In this document: in pieces, positions 1 through 9,036 of the stretch | Position numbering within the stretch: position 1 is the first letter of the stretch | Layout of the letters: the number at the start of each line of letters is the position of its first letter | Made by a program: the position numbers and the translations under genes | Assembly: GCF_018129065.1 (NCBI RefSeq) | Contig: NZ_JAAEDM010000015.1 | Coordinates: 17,898-81,897 of the forward strand | DNA length: 64,000 nucleotides | From: Neoroseomonas soli | GTDB taxonomy: Bacteria > Pseudomonadota > Alphaproteobacteria > Acetobacterales > Acetobacteraceae | Direction of reading: 5' to 3' | The notes under the pieces: model-generated | What the model was told of the DNA's origin: nothing | The model's database searches: none | The model's input: the letters and a program-made list of their open reading frames with translations, nothing else

Positions 1-19
1 ACGGCAGGGCGGACGACGT

Positions 20-1138
20 ATGCGGACCATAACCCAGGTGGCGGTGCTGGCCTTGATTGGTGGCGCCGGCGCTGCCTGGCACTTCTACGGCGACAAGGTG
101 GGTCTCCCGCCGCCGCTGGAACTGCTCGGCATGCAGGTCGGCTCGCAGCAGGGCGGCGGGCGGGGCGGCGGCGCGGGCGGTCCCGTCGGCGTGATCGTGC
201 AGCCCGTGCGCGTCGCGCCGGTCGTCGAACGGGTCGAGAGCGTCGGCACTGTCCGCGCGCGGGAAGCCGTGACGATCACCAGCAAGGTCGCGGGCATCGT
301 CGAACAGATCCGCTTCACGGAAGGCGAGCGCGTCGAGATGGGCACGACGCTGGTGCAGCTCGATGCCGCTGCCTTGCGTGCGGAACTCGACCAGGCGCGC
401 GCAATGCTGGATGACGCGCGCAACCAGTTGGTGCGGGCGCGGCAGCTGCAGGCCGGCCAGACCATCGCCGCCCAGCGGCTCGAGACGCTGGAGGCGCTCT
501 CCCGCCAGTCCGAGGGCCGCGTCCGCCAGGCCGAGGCGCGACTCGAGGAACTGCGCGTGACCGCGCCCTTCTCCGGCCGCGTCGGGCTGCGACAGGTCAG
601 CCCCGGCGCCCTGATCCAACCCGGTACGACGATCACGACGCTCGACGACACGGCGCGCGTGCGCGTCGAGTTCTCGATCCCGGAGGTGTATCTCGCGCGA
701 ATCCGCGTCGGCAGCGGCGTCACCGCGCGCAGCAGCGCCTACGGCACCCGGCGCTTCCAGGGCACCGTCGCGGTCATCGACACCCGCATCGACCCGGCGA
801 CGCGCTCGATCCGCGTCATCAGCGAGTTCGACAACTCGGATGAGGCCTTGCGCCCGGGCCTGTTCCTGACCGTGGAACTGGTGCTCGAGGAACGCGAGCG
901 CGCCCTGCTGGTCGCCGAGGAGGCGATCGACCCGGTGGGCGATCGCGCCTTCGTGTTCGTCGTCCGCGACGGGCGCGCACGGCGGCAGGAAGTGAAGCTC
1001 GGCCTGCGCCTGCCCGGCGAGGTCGAGGTGCGCGAGGGCCTGAACGCCGGCGAGCCGGTGGTGGTCCGCGGCGTGCAGAGGCTGAGGAACGACCTGCCGG
1101 TGCGCGTGGTCGAGACGCTGGCGCGGCCGACGAGCTGA
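20..1138 (+). CDS. RND efflux periplasmic adaptor (membrane fusion protein)
   Basis: This is the HlyD/AcrA-type adaptor that links an inner-membrane RND pump to an outer-membrane channel. The 372-aa protein has an N-terminal membrane segment (about residues 5-22) and a Gly-rich linker (about 43-57). It then has the two half-lipoyl motifs of the barrel-sandwich domain (about 83-115 and 178-212) around an alpha-helical hairpin, followed by beta-barrel and membrane-proximal regions. There is no lipobox Cys, so it is anchored by the N-terminal helix rather than by lipid. The RND permease starts 5 bases downstream, so the two form an operon. The substrate cannot be told from sequence. Confidence 0.9.
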   Translation: MRTITQVAVLALIGGAGAAWHFYGDKVGLPPPLELLGMQVGSQQGGGRGGGAGGPVGVIVQPVRVAPVVERVESVGTVRAREAVTITSKVAGIVEQIRFTEGERVEMGTTLVQLDAAALRAELDQARAMLDDARNQLVRARQLQAGQTIAAQRLETLEALSRQSEGRVRQAEARLEELRVTAPFSGRVGLRQVSPGALIQPGTTITTLDDTARVRVEFSIPEVYLARIRVGSGVTARSSAYGTRRFQGTVAVIDTRIDPATRSIRVISEFDNSDEALRPGLFLTVELVLEERERALLVAEEAIDPVGDRAFVFVVRDGRARRQEVKLGLRLPGEVEVREGLNAGEPVVVRGVQRLRNDLPVRVVETLARPTS

Positions 1139-1143
1139 CGGGC

Positions 1144-4100
1144 ATGGTTCTCTCGGACACCTCGATCAAGCGTCCGGTCTTCGCGGCCGTCATCAGCCTC
1201 ATGCTGACCGTGCTCGGCATCTTCGCGCTCATGCGCATGCCGATCCGCGAATACCCGGCCATCGACCCGCCCATCATCCAGATCACCACGACCTATACGG
1301 GCGCCTCCGCCCCGGTGGTGGACAGCCAGATCACCGAGATCCTCGAGGCCGCCGTCGCGGGCATCGAGGGGATCAAGACCATCTCCTCCCAGTCGCGCGA
1401 CGAGCGCAGCCAGATCACCCTGGAATTCCGGCTGACGCGCAACGTGGACGCCGCGGCGAACGACGTGCGCGACAAGGTGGCACGCGCCCTGGCGCGCCTG
1501 CCGGAGCAGGCGGACACGCCGGTGGTGGCGAAGGTCGATGGCGACAGCCGGCCCATCCTCTGGATCGCGCTCGCCTCCGACCGGCTCTCGCCGCTGGACC
1601 TGACGGACCTTGCGCGGCGGCGGATCGTCGATCGCCTCGCGATCGTCGAGGGGGTCGCCCAGGTGCTGATCCAGGGCGAGCGGCGCTTTTCCATGCGCAT
1701 CTGGCTCGACCGCCAGGCCATGGCGGCGCGCGGGCTGACCGTGCAGGACATCGAGGACGCGATCCGGCGCGAGAACGTCGAACTCCCGGGCGGCCGCATC
1801 GAGAGCCTCCAGCGCGAGCTGACCGTGCGCACCGACACGCGCATGAGCCGGCCGGAGCAGTTCCGCGAGGTGGTGGTCAGCCGGAACGCGAGCGGCGCGC
1901 AGGTGCTGCTCGGCGAGATCGCGAGCATCGAGATCGGCGCCGAGGACACGCGCGGCGCCTACCGGATCAACGGTCGCCCCGCCATCGGCCTTGGCGTCCT
2001 TCGCCAGTCAACCGCCAACACGCTGTCCGTCGCCAACGGCGTGAAGGCGGAGATGGAACTCATCCGCCCCTCCCTGCCCGAGGGCGTGGACACCATCATC
2101 GGCTACGACGAGAGCCTGTTCATCAGCCAGTCCATCTATGAGGTGGAGCATGCGCTGATGATCGCGCTGGCGCTGGTCGTCGGCGTCATCTTCCTGTTCC
2201 TGCGCAGCGTGCGGGCGACGATCATCCCGGCGGTCGCGATCCCGGTCTCGATCGTCGCATCCTTCATCGTCATGGCCGCGCTCGGCTTCTCGGTGAACGT
2301 GCTGACGCTGCTCGGCCTGGTGCTCGCCATCGGGCTTGTCGTGGACGACGCCATCGTGGTGCTCGAGAACATCCACCGCCGGATCGAGGAGGGTGAACCC
2401 GTCCTGCTCGCCTCGGTCTATGGCGCGCGGGAGATCGCCTTCGCGGTCATCGCGACGACGCTGGTGCTGATCTCGGTCTTCGTGCCGCTCTCCTTCATGG
2501 GGGGCAACACCGGGCGGCTGTTCACGGAATTCGGCCTGGCGCTGGCGGCCTCGGTGCTGTTCTCAGGCCTCGTCGCGCTGACGCTGACGCCGATGATGTG
2601 CTCGAAGCTGCTCAAGCCGCATGAGGGCGAGACCTGGCTGATCCGGCTGACGGAGCCCTTCTTCGTCGGCCTCAACAACTCGCTGCGCTGGACGCTCGAC
2701 CGCGCCCTGCGGGCGCCGCTGCTGGTGCTTGGCGGCGCGGCCCTGCTCTCGGCCTTCGCGGTGGTGTTCTACACCGTGCTGCCCAAGGAGTTCGCGCCGA
2801 CCGAGGATCGCGGCGTCGTCATCATCCCGACCACGGGGCCGGAGGGCGCGTCCTTCAACTACACGATGGAGCACGTGACGCAGATCGAGCGCCTGCTCCA
2901 GCGCTATGTCGACAATGGCGAGGCGGCCGCGGTCTTCGCCACCGTCGGCGGCTTCCAGCGGCCCGCGGTCGGTAATGTCGCCAATGTCTTCATCCGCCTC
3001 GCGCCCTGGGCGGAACGCAGCCGCAAGCAGCAGGAGATCGCCGCCGAGGTCTTCCCGCAGATCGCCGCCATCCCGGGGGTGCGCGGCTTCGCGCTCAACC
3101 CGCCCTCGCTCGGCGCGCGCGGCTTCCAGCCGCCGGTGCAGTTCGTCATCGGCGGGCCGGACTACGATACGCTGATCCAGTGGCGCGACCGCTTCCTCGA
3201 GCGCGCGCGGGAGAACACGCGCCTGCTCAACCTCGACCACAACTTCAAGGAGACGAAGCCCGAGGTCCGTGTCGAGATCGATCGGCGCAAGGCCGCCGAC
3301 CTCGGCATCTCCATCGCCGCGGTGGGCCGCACCATCGAGACGATGATGGGCTCGCGCGAGGTCACGACCTACGTGGTGGGCGGGCAGGAATACAAGGTGC
3401 TGCTGCAGGCGCCCGACTCCGCGCGGCTTTCGCCCTACGACCTGCAGAACGTCTTCGTGCGCACCTCCTCCGGGGGGCTGGTGCCGCTGTCCAACGTCGT
3501 CACGCTCTCCGAACGTGCCCGCGCGCAGACCCTGGCGCGGGAGGACCGGGTGCGCGCCATCACCATCACGGCCTCGCTGGCGCCGGGCTATTCGCTCGGC
3601 GATGCGCTGGGTTTCCTCGACGGCGTGGCGCGGGAAGTGCTGCCGGCCGAGGCGCGCATCTCCTACCGGGGGCAGTCGCTGGAGTTCAAGGAATCCTCCG
3701 GCGCGCTCTACGTCACCTTCGCCATGGCGCTGCTGGTGGTGTTCCTGGTGCTGGCCGCACAGTTCGAGAGCTTCGTCCACCCCTTCGTCATCCTGCTCTC
3801 GACGCCGCTGGCGGTGACGGGCGGGCTGCTCGCGCTCTGGTGGACCGGGCAGTCCCTCAACGTCTTCAGCCAGATCGGCATGATCCTGCTGATCGGCCTG
3901 ATGGCGAAGAACGGCATCCTGGTCGTCGAATTCGCCAACCAGTTGCGCGACCGCGGCATGAGCGTGCGGGATGCGGTGCTGGAGGCTTCCGTCGTCCGCC
4001 TGCGGCCGATCCTGATGACCTCGATCGCCACCGTGCTGGGCGCGGTTCCGCTCGCCGCCGCGACCGGGGCGGGGGCGGAAAGCCGGATGGCGCTGGGCGT

Positions 4101-4287
4101 GGTGATCGTGGGCGGCATCACGCTTTCCACCTTCGTCACCCTCTATGCCGTGCCCGCGCTCTACCTGCTGCTGGCACCCTTCACCCGGCCGATCGGGGCG
4201 ATCGCGGCGAAGCTCGCCGTGCTGGAGGCGGAACAGGGGACGGGCGGCGGGAAGGGCCACGGGCACGGCCCTCAGCCGGCGGAGTGA
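1144..4287 (+). CDS. RND efflux transporter permease (HAE1/AcrB family)
   Basis: This is a proton-driven inner-membrane multidrug exporter. It has 1047 aa, the usual length for AcrB-type pumps. TM4 carries the paired acidic residues of the proton relay (D401-D402, in the run GLVVDDAIVVLENIHR), and TM10 carries the matching lysine (K922, in LMAKNGILVVEFANQ). Two large periplasmic loops and the internal repeat are present. It starts with ATG five bases after the adaptor stop. No outer-membrane channel gene follows; the TolC-like gene at 49.5 kb is a candidate partner, which is inference only. The C-terminus ends in a Gly/His-rich tail. Confidence 0.93.
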   Translation: MVLSDTSIKRPVFAAVISLMLTVLGIFALMRMPIREYPAIDPPIIQITTTYTGASAPVVDSQITEILEAAVAGIEGIKTISSQSRDERSQITLEFRLTRNVDAAANDVRDKVARALARLPEQADTPVVAKVDGDSRPILWIALASDRLSPLDLTDLARRRIVDRLAIVEGVAQVLIQGERRFSMRIWLDRQAMAARGLTVQDIEDAIRRENVELPGGRIESLQRELTVRTDTRMSRPEQFREVVVSRNASGAQVLLGEIASIEIGAEDTRGAYRINGRPAIGLGVLRQSTANTLSVANGVKAEMELIRPSLPEGVDTIIGYDESLFISQSIYEVEHALMIALALVVGVIFLFLRSVRATIIPAVAIPVSIVASFIVMAALGFSVNVLTLLGLVLAIGLVVDDAIVVLENIHRRIEEGEPVLLASVYGAREIAFAVIATTLVLISVFVPLSFMGGNTGRLFTEFGLALAASVLFSGLVALTLTPMMCSKLLKPHEGETWLIRLTEPFFVGLNNSLRWTLDRALRAPLLVLGGAALLSAFAVVFYTVLPKEFAPTEDRGVVIIPTTGPEGASFNYTMEHVTQIERLLQRYVDNGEAAAVFATVGGFQRPAVGNVANVFIRLAPWAERSRKQQEIAAEVFPQIAAIPGVRGFALNPPSLGARGFQPPVQFVIGGPDYDTLIQWRDRFLERARENTRLLNLDHNFKETKPEVRVEIDRRKAADLGISIAAVGRTIETMMGSREVTTYVVGGQEYKVLLQAPDSARLSPYDLQNVFVRTSSGGLVPLSNVVTLSERARAQTLAREDRVRAITITASLAPGYSLGDALGFLDGVAREVLPAEARISYRGQSLEFKESSGALYVTFAMALLVVFLVLAAQFESFVHPFVILLSTPLAVTGGLLALWWTGQSLNVFSQIGMILLIGLMAKNGILVVEFANQLRDRGMSVRDAVLEASVVRLRPILMTSIATVLGAVPLAAATGAGAESRMALGVVIVGGITLSTFVTLYAVPALYLLLAPFTRPIGAIAAKLAVLEAEQGTGGGKGHGHGPQPAE

Positions 4288-4351
4288 CGCGGTGCGCGGG
4301 ACGCGATAGGTTCCCGCCCATTACTGCCATGACCACGAGAAGGATGGCCGG

Positions 4352-6115
4352 ATGACCGAGCGACGGAGCGCCCCTGCCGGGCGCACGGGGGGAAAGCTGC
4401 TGGCGGATGCGCTGGTCGCGCAGGGTGTGACGCACGCCTTCTGCGTGCCGGGCGAATCCTACCTGGATCTGCTCGACGGCCTCTATTCGGTGCGCAACCG
4501 CCTCCAGCTCGTGACCTGCCGCTTCGAGGCCGGCGCCGTTCACATGGCCGAGGCCCATGGCAAGCTGACCGGCAAGCCGGGCGTCGCCATCGTCACCCGC
4601 GGGCCGGGCGCCTGCCACGCCGCGATCGGCGTGCACGTCGCCTTCCAGGATTCGACCCCGCTCGTGCTGCTGGTCGGCCAGATCCCGGTCGATGAAACCG
4701 ACCGCGAGACCTTCCAGGAGGTCGACTACCGCCAGATGTTCGGCCCGCTCGCCAAGTGGGTGACGCAGATCGACGACGAGAAGCGCATCCCCGAGCTGAT
4801 GGCCCACGCCTTCGACGTCGCGACCTCCGGCCGCCCCGGCCCGGTGGTGGTGGCGATCAGCGAGGAAATGCAGAAGCGCCTCGCGACCGTGCCCGACATC
4901 GGCCCGGCCGAGGTGCTGCCCGCGCACCCGGCGCCGGATGCGCTGCCGCGGCTGATGGACATGCTCGGCAAGGCGAAGAAGCCGCTCGCGATCCTCGGCG
5001 GGTCGCGCTGGACGGAACAGGGCAGGGCGGACATCCGCGATTGGCTCCTGGCCAATGACCTCCCGGTTGCCGTCGCCTTCCGCCGCATGGGGCTGTTCGA
5101 CGGAACCTCGCCGAACTACGTCGGCGACCTCGGCGTCGGCGCCGATGCCGGGCTCGTGGCCAAGGCGAAGGAAAGCGACCTCATCATCGCCATCGGCACC
5201 CGCATCGGGGAGCCGGTGAGCCAGGGCTACACCCTCTTCGACATGGCCGGCGCGACGCCGATCGTGCATGTCTATCCGGACCAGGCGGAGATCGGGCGCG
5301 TGTATCGCCCGGCGCTCGGCGTCGTGTCCGAGGTCAACGCCTTCGCCGCCGCGGCCAAGGCCGCCGGCGCCGTGAAGAAGCCGGCCTGGTCCGCCTGGAC
5401 CAAGGATCTGCGCGCGGCCCGCGTCGCCCAGGCTGCGCCGCAGGACTACGAAGGCCCGCTGAACCTCGCGACCGCGCTGCAGGAACTGGAGAAGGTCCTG
5501 CCGAAGGACACGATCTTCACGACCGACGCCGGCAACTTCGCGACCTGGCCGAACCGCTTCATGCATTTCAGCGAGAAGCAGGATTTCCTCGGCCCGACCA
5601 ACGGCGCCATGGGCTACTCGGTGCCGGCCGCGATCGGGGCCAAGATCACCCATCCTGACCGTGCCGTGATCGCCTTCGTTGGCGACGGCGGCTTCATGAT
5701 GACGGGGCAGGAGATCGCGACGGCGTTCCACCACTCCGTGAACCCGGTGATCCTGGTCTTCAACAACCAGATGTACGGCACGATCCGGATGTACCAGGAG
5801 CGGACCTACCCGCACCGCGTCTCCGGCACCGCGCTGACCAACCCGGACTTCGCCAAGTTCATCGACGCCTTCGGCGGCCATGGCGAGATCGTCGAGCGCA
5901 CCGAGGAACTGGTGCCGGCGGTGCAGCGGGCGCTCGCTTCCGGCAAGCCCGCAATCGTGGAGGTCCGCACCAACCCCGAGCAGGTGACCAATCGCGCCAC
6001 CATCGCGGATCTGCGCGCCCAGGCGGCGACGGCGGCAGCCGGGGTGGCGAACCCCGTGCCGGCGCAGGCAAGTCGCGTCCCCGCACCGCGCCGCACCGGG
6101 CCGCGGACGCGCTGA
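4352..6115 (+). CDS. Thiamine diphosphate-dependent enzyme, acetolactate synthase large-subunit family
   Basis: A 587-aa ThDP enzyme with the three-domain layout of the IlvB/POX family. The N-terminal pyrimidine-binding domain holds the catalytic glutamate (E59, in CRFEAGAVHMAEAHG), a central domain follows, and the C-terminal PP-binding domain holds the GDGGF...NN motif (about 443-472). There is no small-subunit gene beside it, and the true biosynthetic acetolactate synthase is usually paired with ilvH. It may therefore be a catabolic acetolactate synthase, an oxalyl-CoA or sulfoacetaldehyde-type enzyme, or another decarboxylase. The family is certain; the substrate is not. The C-terminal 30 residues are Ala/Pro/Arg-rich and look disordered. 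Confidence 0.8.
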   Translation: MTERRSAPAGRTGGKLLADALVAQGVTHAFCVPGESYLDLLDGLYSVRNRLQLVTCRFEAGAVHMAEAHGKLTGKPGVAIVTRGPGACHAAIGVHVAFQDSTPLVLLVGQIPVDETDRETFQEVDYRQMFGPLAKWVTQIDDEKRIPELMAHAFDVATSGRPGPVVVAISEEMQKRLATVPDIGPAEVLPAHPAPDALPRLMDMLGKAKKPLAILGGSRWTEQGRADIRDWLLANDLPVAVAFRRMGLFDGTSPNYVGDLGVGADAGLVAKAKESDLIIAIGTRIGEPVSQGYTLFDMAGATPIVHVYPDQAEIGRVYRPALGVVSEVNAFAAAAKAAGAVKKPAWSAWTKDLRAARVAQAAPQDYEGPLNLATALQELEKVLPKDTIFTTDAGNFATWPNRFMHFSEKQDFLGPTNGAMGYSVPAAIGAKITHPDRAVIAFVGDGGFMMTGQEIATAFHHSVNPVILVFNNQMYGTIRMYQERTYPHRVSGTALTNPDFAKFIDAFGGHGEIVERTEELVPAVQRALASGKPAIVEVRTNPEQVTNRATIADLRAQAATAAAGVANPVPAQASRVPAPRRTGPRTR

Positions 6116-6273
6116 CATCGGCGGCGGGCCTGCCCGCCGACGGCACGCACTGGCAGGATCGGGGGGAGGCAGATCCCCCCGAGACCCGCCGGGCGCCCGA
6201 CCCGGCGTATTCGGCCCTGGGTGGTCCCGTCCGGTTTCGTTAGGCTGGCGGGCGGTTCTGTCGGGTATCCGCC

Positions 6274-8397
6274 GTGCACGTCTGGCCCCCGCCGCATCAT
6301 CTGCCCCGCCTCGCGCCTGCACTGCTGCTGGCCTGGGTGATGCTTGCGGCCGTGGCGTTCTGGGGCGGCGAGGCCTATCTGGCCGACCAGCGCAGGATCG
6401 CCGTCGCCGAGGGCTACGCCGAGGCGGACGCGGATGTGCGCGCCGCGGAGCAATACCTGCTGCGCATCATCGACCATGTGCAGGGGCTCCATGCCCTGGC
6501 GAGGACGCGCGAACTCCTCCGCGCGCAGCGGGAATCCGAGGACGCCGTCGCGGCGATCGAACGCCACCTGATGGAGGTCGCCGGCGCCCGCGCCAGCCTG
6601 GTCCTGCAGGTTGCCGTCATCGATCCCGAGGGGTGGCTCTCCTATTCCACGACACCGGGCTGGCGCCCGCTCTACCTCGGTGACCGCGAGCATTTCCTTG
6701 TCCATCTGGGGGGAGTGGAACAAGGCCTCCATATCAGTGAGCCGCTGATCGGGCGCACCTCCGGCCGTGCGAGCGTGCAGACCACCCGCGCCATCGCCGA
6801 TGCCGATGGCGGGCTCCGGGGTGTCAGCGTGGTTTCGCTCGACCCGGTGGTGCTTTCCCGTGGCCTCGCCGCGCTCGGATCGGTGCCGGCCGCGCAGGCC
6901 AACCTCATCACCCTGCTGCGCAGGGAAGACGGCAGGGTGCTGGCCCGCACGCGCGACCCCGAACTGCACCTCGGCCGGCCGGCCGCCGACCGCTCGGCCG
7001 CCGGCCGCGCGGCCATCGAGTCAGGTGAGCGGAGCGGGACCGCCGACGGGCTGACCCTGGACGGGAAGGAGGTCCTGCTCGCCTTCCGGGTCGTGGAGGG
7101 CACGTCCATCATCGCGACCTCGGCGGTGGATCGCTCGGCGCATCTGGCGCGCGTCGCGCAGGAGGCGTCGCGGCTGCGCGTTGCGGTCGCGGGCCTGCTG
7201 TTCCTGCTGTTCCTGGTCGGCGTGGCCGCTTCCCTCTGGAGCGCGCGGCGGCGCGCGGCGGCGACGCTCGAGGAACTCGACCGGACGCTGAGCAGCATTC
7301 CCTTCGTCGTCTATCGCGGCGCGATCGGGGCGGACGGCGCGCTTTCCCTGCTCTACCTGAGCCCCAGCGTGGAGGACGTGACCGGCTGGCCGCGCGATCC
7401 GTCGGGCTGGACGCCCGCCGCCTGGAAGCAACGCGCCGATGCCGGGGCGCGGGACGGTGCCGCCGCCTTCGCCACGCGGCTGGCCGCCCACGGCGCGGCG
7501 GAACGCGAGTACCGGATGACACGCCGCGACGGCGGCACGATGCTGGTGATGGAGCGCGCCCGCGTGCTGCGGCGGCGCACCGAGGGCACGCTGGAGATCG
7601 TCGGCTCGCTGACCGACGTCTCGGCGGCGCGGGAGGTCGAGGCGAAGACCGCCGTGGCCGCCAAGCTCGCAACCCTCGGCGAGATGGCGGCGGGCATGGC
7701 GCATGAGCTGAACCAGCCACTCGCGGCCATGCTGCTGGCGGCGGAGAACGCGCAGAACGCCCTGCGGCGCGGCGATGCGCCGGCTGTCGATGCCCGGCTC
7801 GAGATCATCGCCGGCGAGGCCGAGCGTGCCCGCGACATCATCGACCACCTCCGGATCTTCGCCCGCGGCGACGAGGGCGCGCCGCTCGGCGCCGTCGATC
7901 CCGCGGCGGCGGTGCGCGACGCGCTGCTGCTCGTCCGTGCCGCGCTGCGTGAGGCGGGTATCACGGTCACCGTGGACCTGCCCGGCCACCTCCCCGCCGT
8001 GCGCGGCCGCCAGGTGCAGCTCGAGCAGGTGCTGCTGAACCTGCTGATCAATGCACGCGATGCGCTGCAGGAACGGCCGCCCGCCGCGGAAGGCCGCAGG
8101 CTTGCCATCACCGGCCGTGTTACGGCGGAAGGCGGGGTGGAACTCGGCGTGCGGGACAATGGGGGCGGCGTCCCGCCGGCGCTGATCGCCCGCGTCTTCG
8201 ACCCCTTCTTCACGACCAAGCCGCCGGGGGTGGGGACCGGCATCGGCTTGTCGATCTGCCATGGGATCATTCTCGGCTTCGGCGGCACGATCGCGTGCCG
8301 CAACGCCGACGGCGGGGCCGAGTTCACCATTGCCCTGCCGGCGGCGGACCCTGCCGGCGCCGCGCAGGACCCGGTGCAGCCGGCGCTCCAGGCGTGA
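6274..8397 (+). CDS. Cache/PAS sensor histidine kinase 1
   Basis: A membrane sensor kinase of 707 aa. A first TM segment (about 12-29) and a second (about 303-323) bracket a periplasmic domain resembling a double-Cache fold. A PAS/PAC region (about 340-455) precedes the dimerisation box with the phospho-accepting histidine H477 (GMAHELNQPLAAML). The ATPase domain has N and G boxes (LINARDAL, DNGGGVPP, GTGIGLSIC). The layout is that of DctB-like kinases. It starts with GTG. The lone receiver gene at 8407-8880 ends 9 bases away on the other strand and is the likely partner. A second kinase of the same architecture lies at 9037. Confidence 0.88.
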   Translation: MHVWPPPHHLPRLAPALLLAWVMLAAVAFWGGEAYLADQRRIAVAEGYAEADADVRAAEQYLLRIIDHVQGLHALARTRELLRAQRESEDAVAAIERHLMEVAGARASLVLQVAVIDPEGWLSYSTTPGWRPLYLGDREHFLVHLGGVEQGLHISEPLIGRTSGRASVQTTRAIADADGGLRGVSVVSLDPVVLSRGLAALGSVPAAQANLITLLRREDGRVLARTRDPELHLGRPAADRSAAGRAAIESGERSGTADGLTLDGKEVLLAFRVVEGTSIIATSAVDRSAHLARVAQEASRLRVAVAGLLFLLFLVGVAASLWSARRRAAATLEELDRTLSSIPFVVYRGAIGADGALSLLYLSPSVEDVTGWPRDPSGWTPAAWKQRADAGARDGAAAFATRLAAHGAAEREYRMTRRDGGTMLVMERARVLRRRTEGTLEIVGSLTDVSAAREVEAKTAVAAKLATLGEMAAGMAHELNQPLAAMLLAAENAQNALRRGDAPAVDARLEIIAGEAERARDIIDHLRIFARGDEGAPLGAVDPAAAVRDALLLVRAALREAGITVTVDLPGHLPAVRGRQVQLEQVLLNLLINARDALQERPPAAEGRRLAITGRVTAEGGVELGVRDNGGGVPPALIARVFDPFFTTKPPGVGTGIGLSICHGIILGFGGTIACRNADGGAEFTIALPAADPAGAAQDPVQPALQA

Positions 8398-8406
8398 CGG
8401 CCGCCC

Positions 8407-8880
8407 TCAGCAGTCGTGGGCGCTCGCCGCGCCGCGCCGGGCTGCGGCGCGGTGATGGGCACGCTCCACCGCGGCCCCGATCTCCTTCAGCCGAAACGGC
8501 TTGCGGACAAGTTCGGCATCGCCGCCGGGCATTGCGCGCGCCAGTTCCTCCGGAGTCGCATGGCCGGTGATCAGCACCACCGAGATCGCCCTGCCGGCCT
8601 CGCGCCCCGCAGTGGCAGCGTGCGCGAGGGCGATGCCGTCCGTGCCGGGCATGCGTATGTCCGTGACAAGCACGGTGATCTCCGGCCTCGCCGCCAGGAT
8701 CTCCATGGCGCGCGCGGCGCCGAGTGCATGCGCCGTCGCATACCCCATGTCCGCCAGGCCGGCGGCGAGTTCGGCGGCGACGACCGGCTCGTCGTCCACC
8801 ACCAGGACGAAGCCGCCCGGCGGGGCGGGGGTCATCCCCGGACCTGCGGGCAGGTTGGCGACAGGCTTATGGCGATCCAT
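8407..8880 (-). CDS. Single-domain response regulator (receiver only)
   Basis: The protein is essentially one CheY-like receiver domain: acidic pocket VLVVDDEP (D29-D30), phospho-acceptor D74 (LVTDIRMPG), the conserved Thr/Ser position in ITGHAT, and lysine in RKPFRL. There is no output domain. The open frame extends upstream to about 9006, but that stretch is Pro/Arg-rich and unlike a receiver, so a start at 8880 (MDRHKP) is preferred; the methionine at 8835 is also possible. It is convergent with histidine kinase 1 and divergent from histidine kinase 2, so either could phosphorylate it. A role as a phospho-relay or protein-interaction regulator is inferred. Confidence 0.75.
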   Translation of the reverse strand: MDRHKPVANLPAGPGMTPAPPGGFVLVVDDEPVVAAELAAGLADMGYATAHALGAARAMEILAARPEITVLVTDIRMPGTDGIALAHAATAGREAGRAISVVLITGHATPEELARAMPGGDAELVRKPFRLKEIGAAVERAHHRAAARRGAASAHDC

Positions 8881-9036
8881 GTCGACGGGTGAAGCGGTCG
8901 GCACACCATGCTCCGGATGTCTGGAGGGCCCCCTCTCCGACGGGCGAAGGTCGCACGGGGCATGCACCCGGGGCAAGCAAGCCGGTCCGCGGCCGACAAA
9001 ACTCAACCTTCACCGCCGGCCGCTTCCGCGTGACAA

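Noticed and set aside
2563..4266. 567-codon open frame on the minus strand inside the RND permease gene
   Set aside because: The His/Arg/Gly/Pro-rich composition is typical of an antisense shadow in GC-rich DNA; the plus strand encodes a complete conserved permease.
4181..6322. 713-codon minus-strand frame across the ThDP enzyme
   Set aside because: It has no domain-like motifs and lies antisense to a conserved gene; shadow frame.
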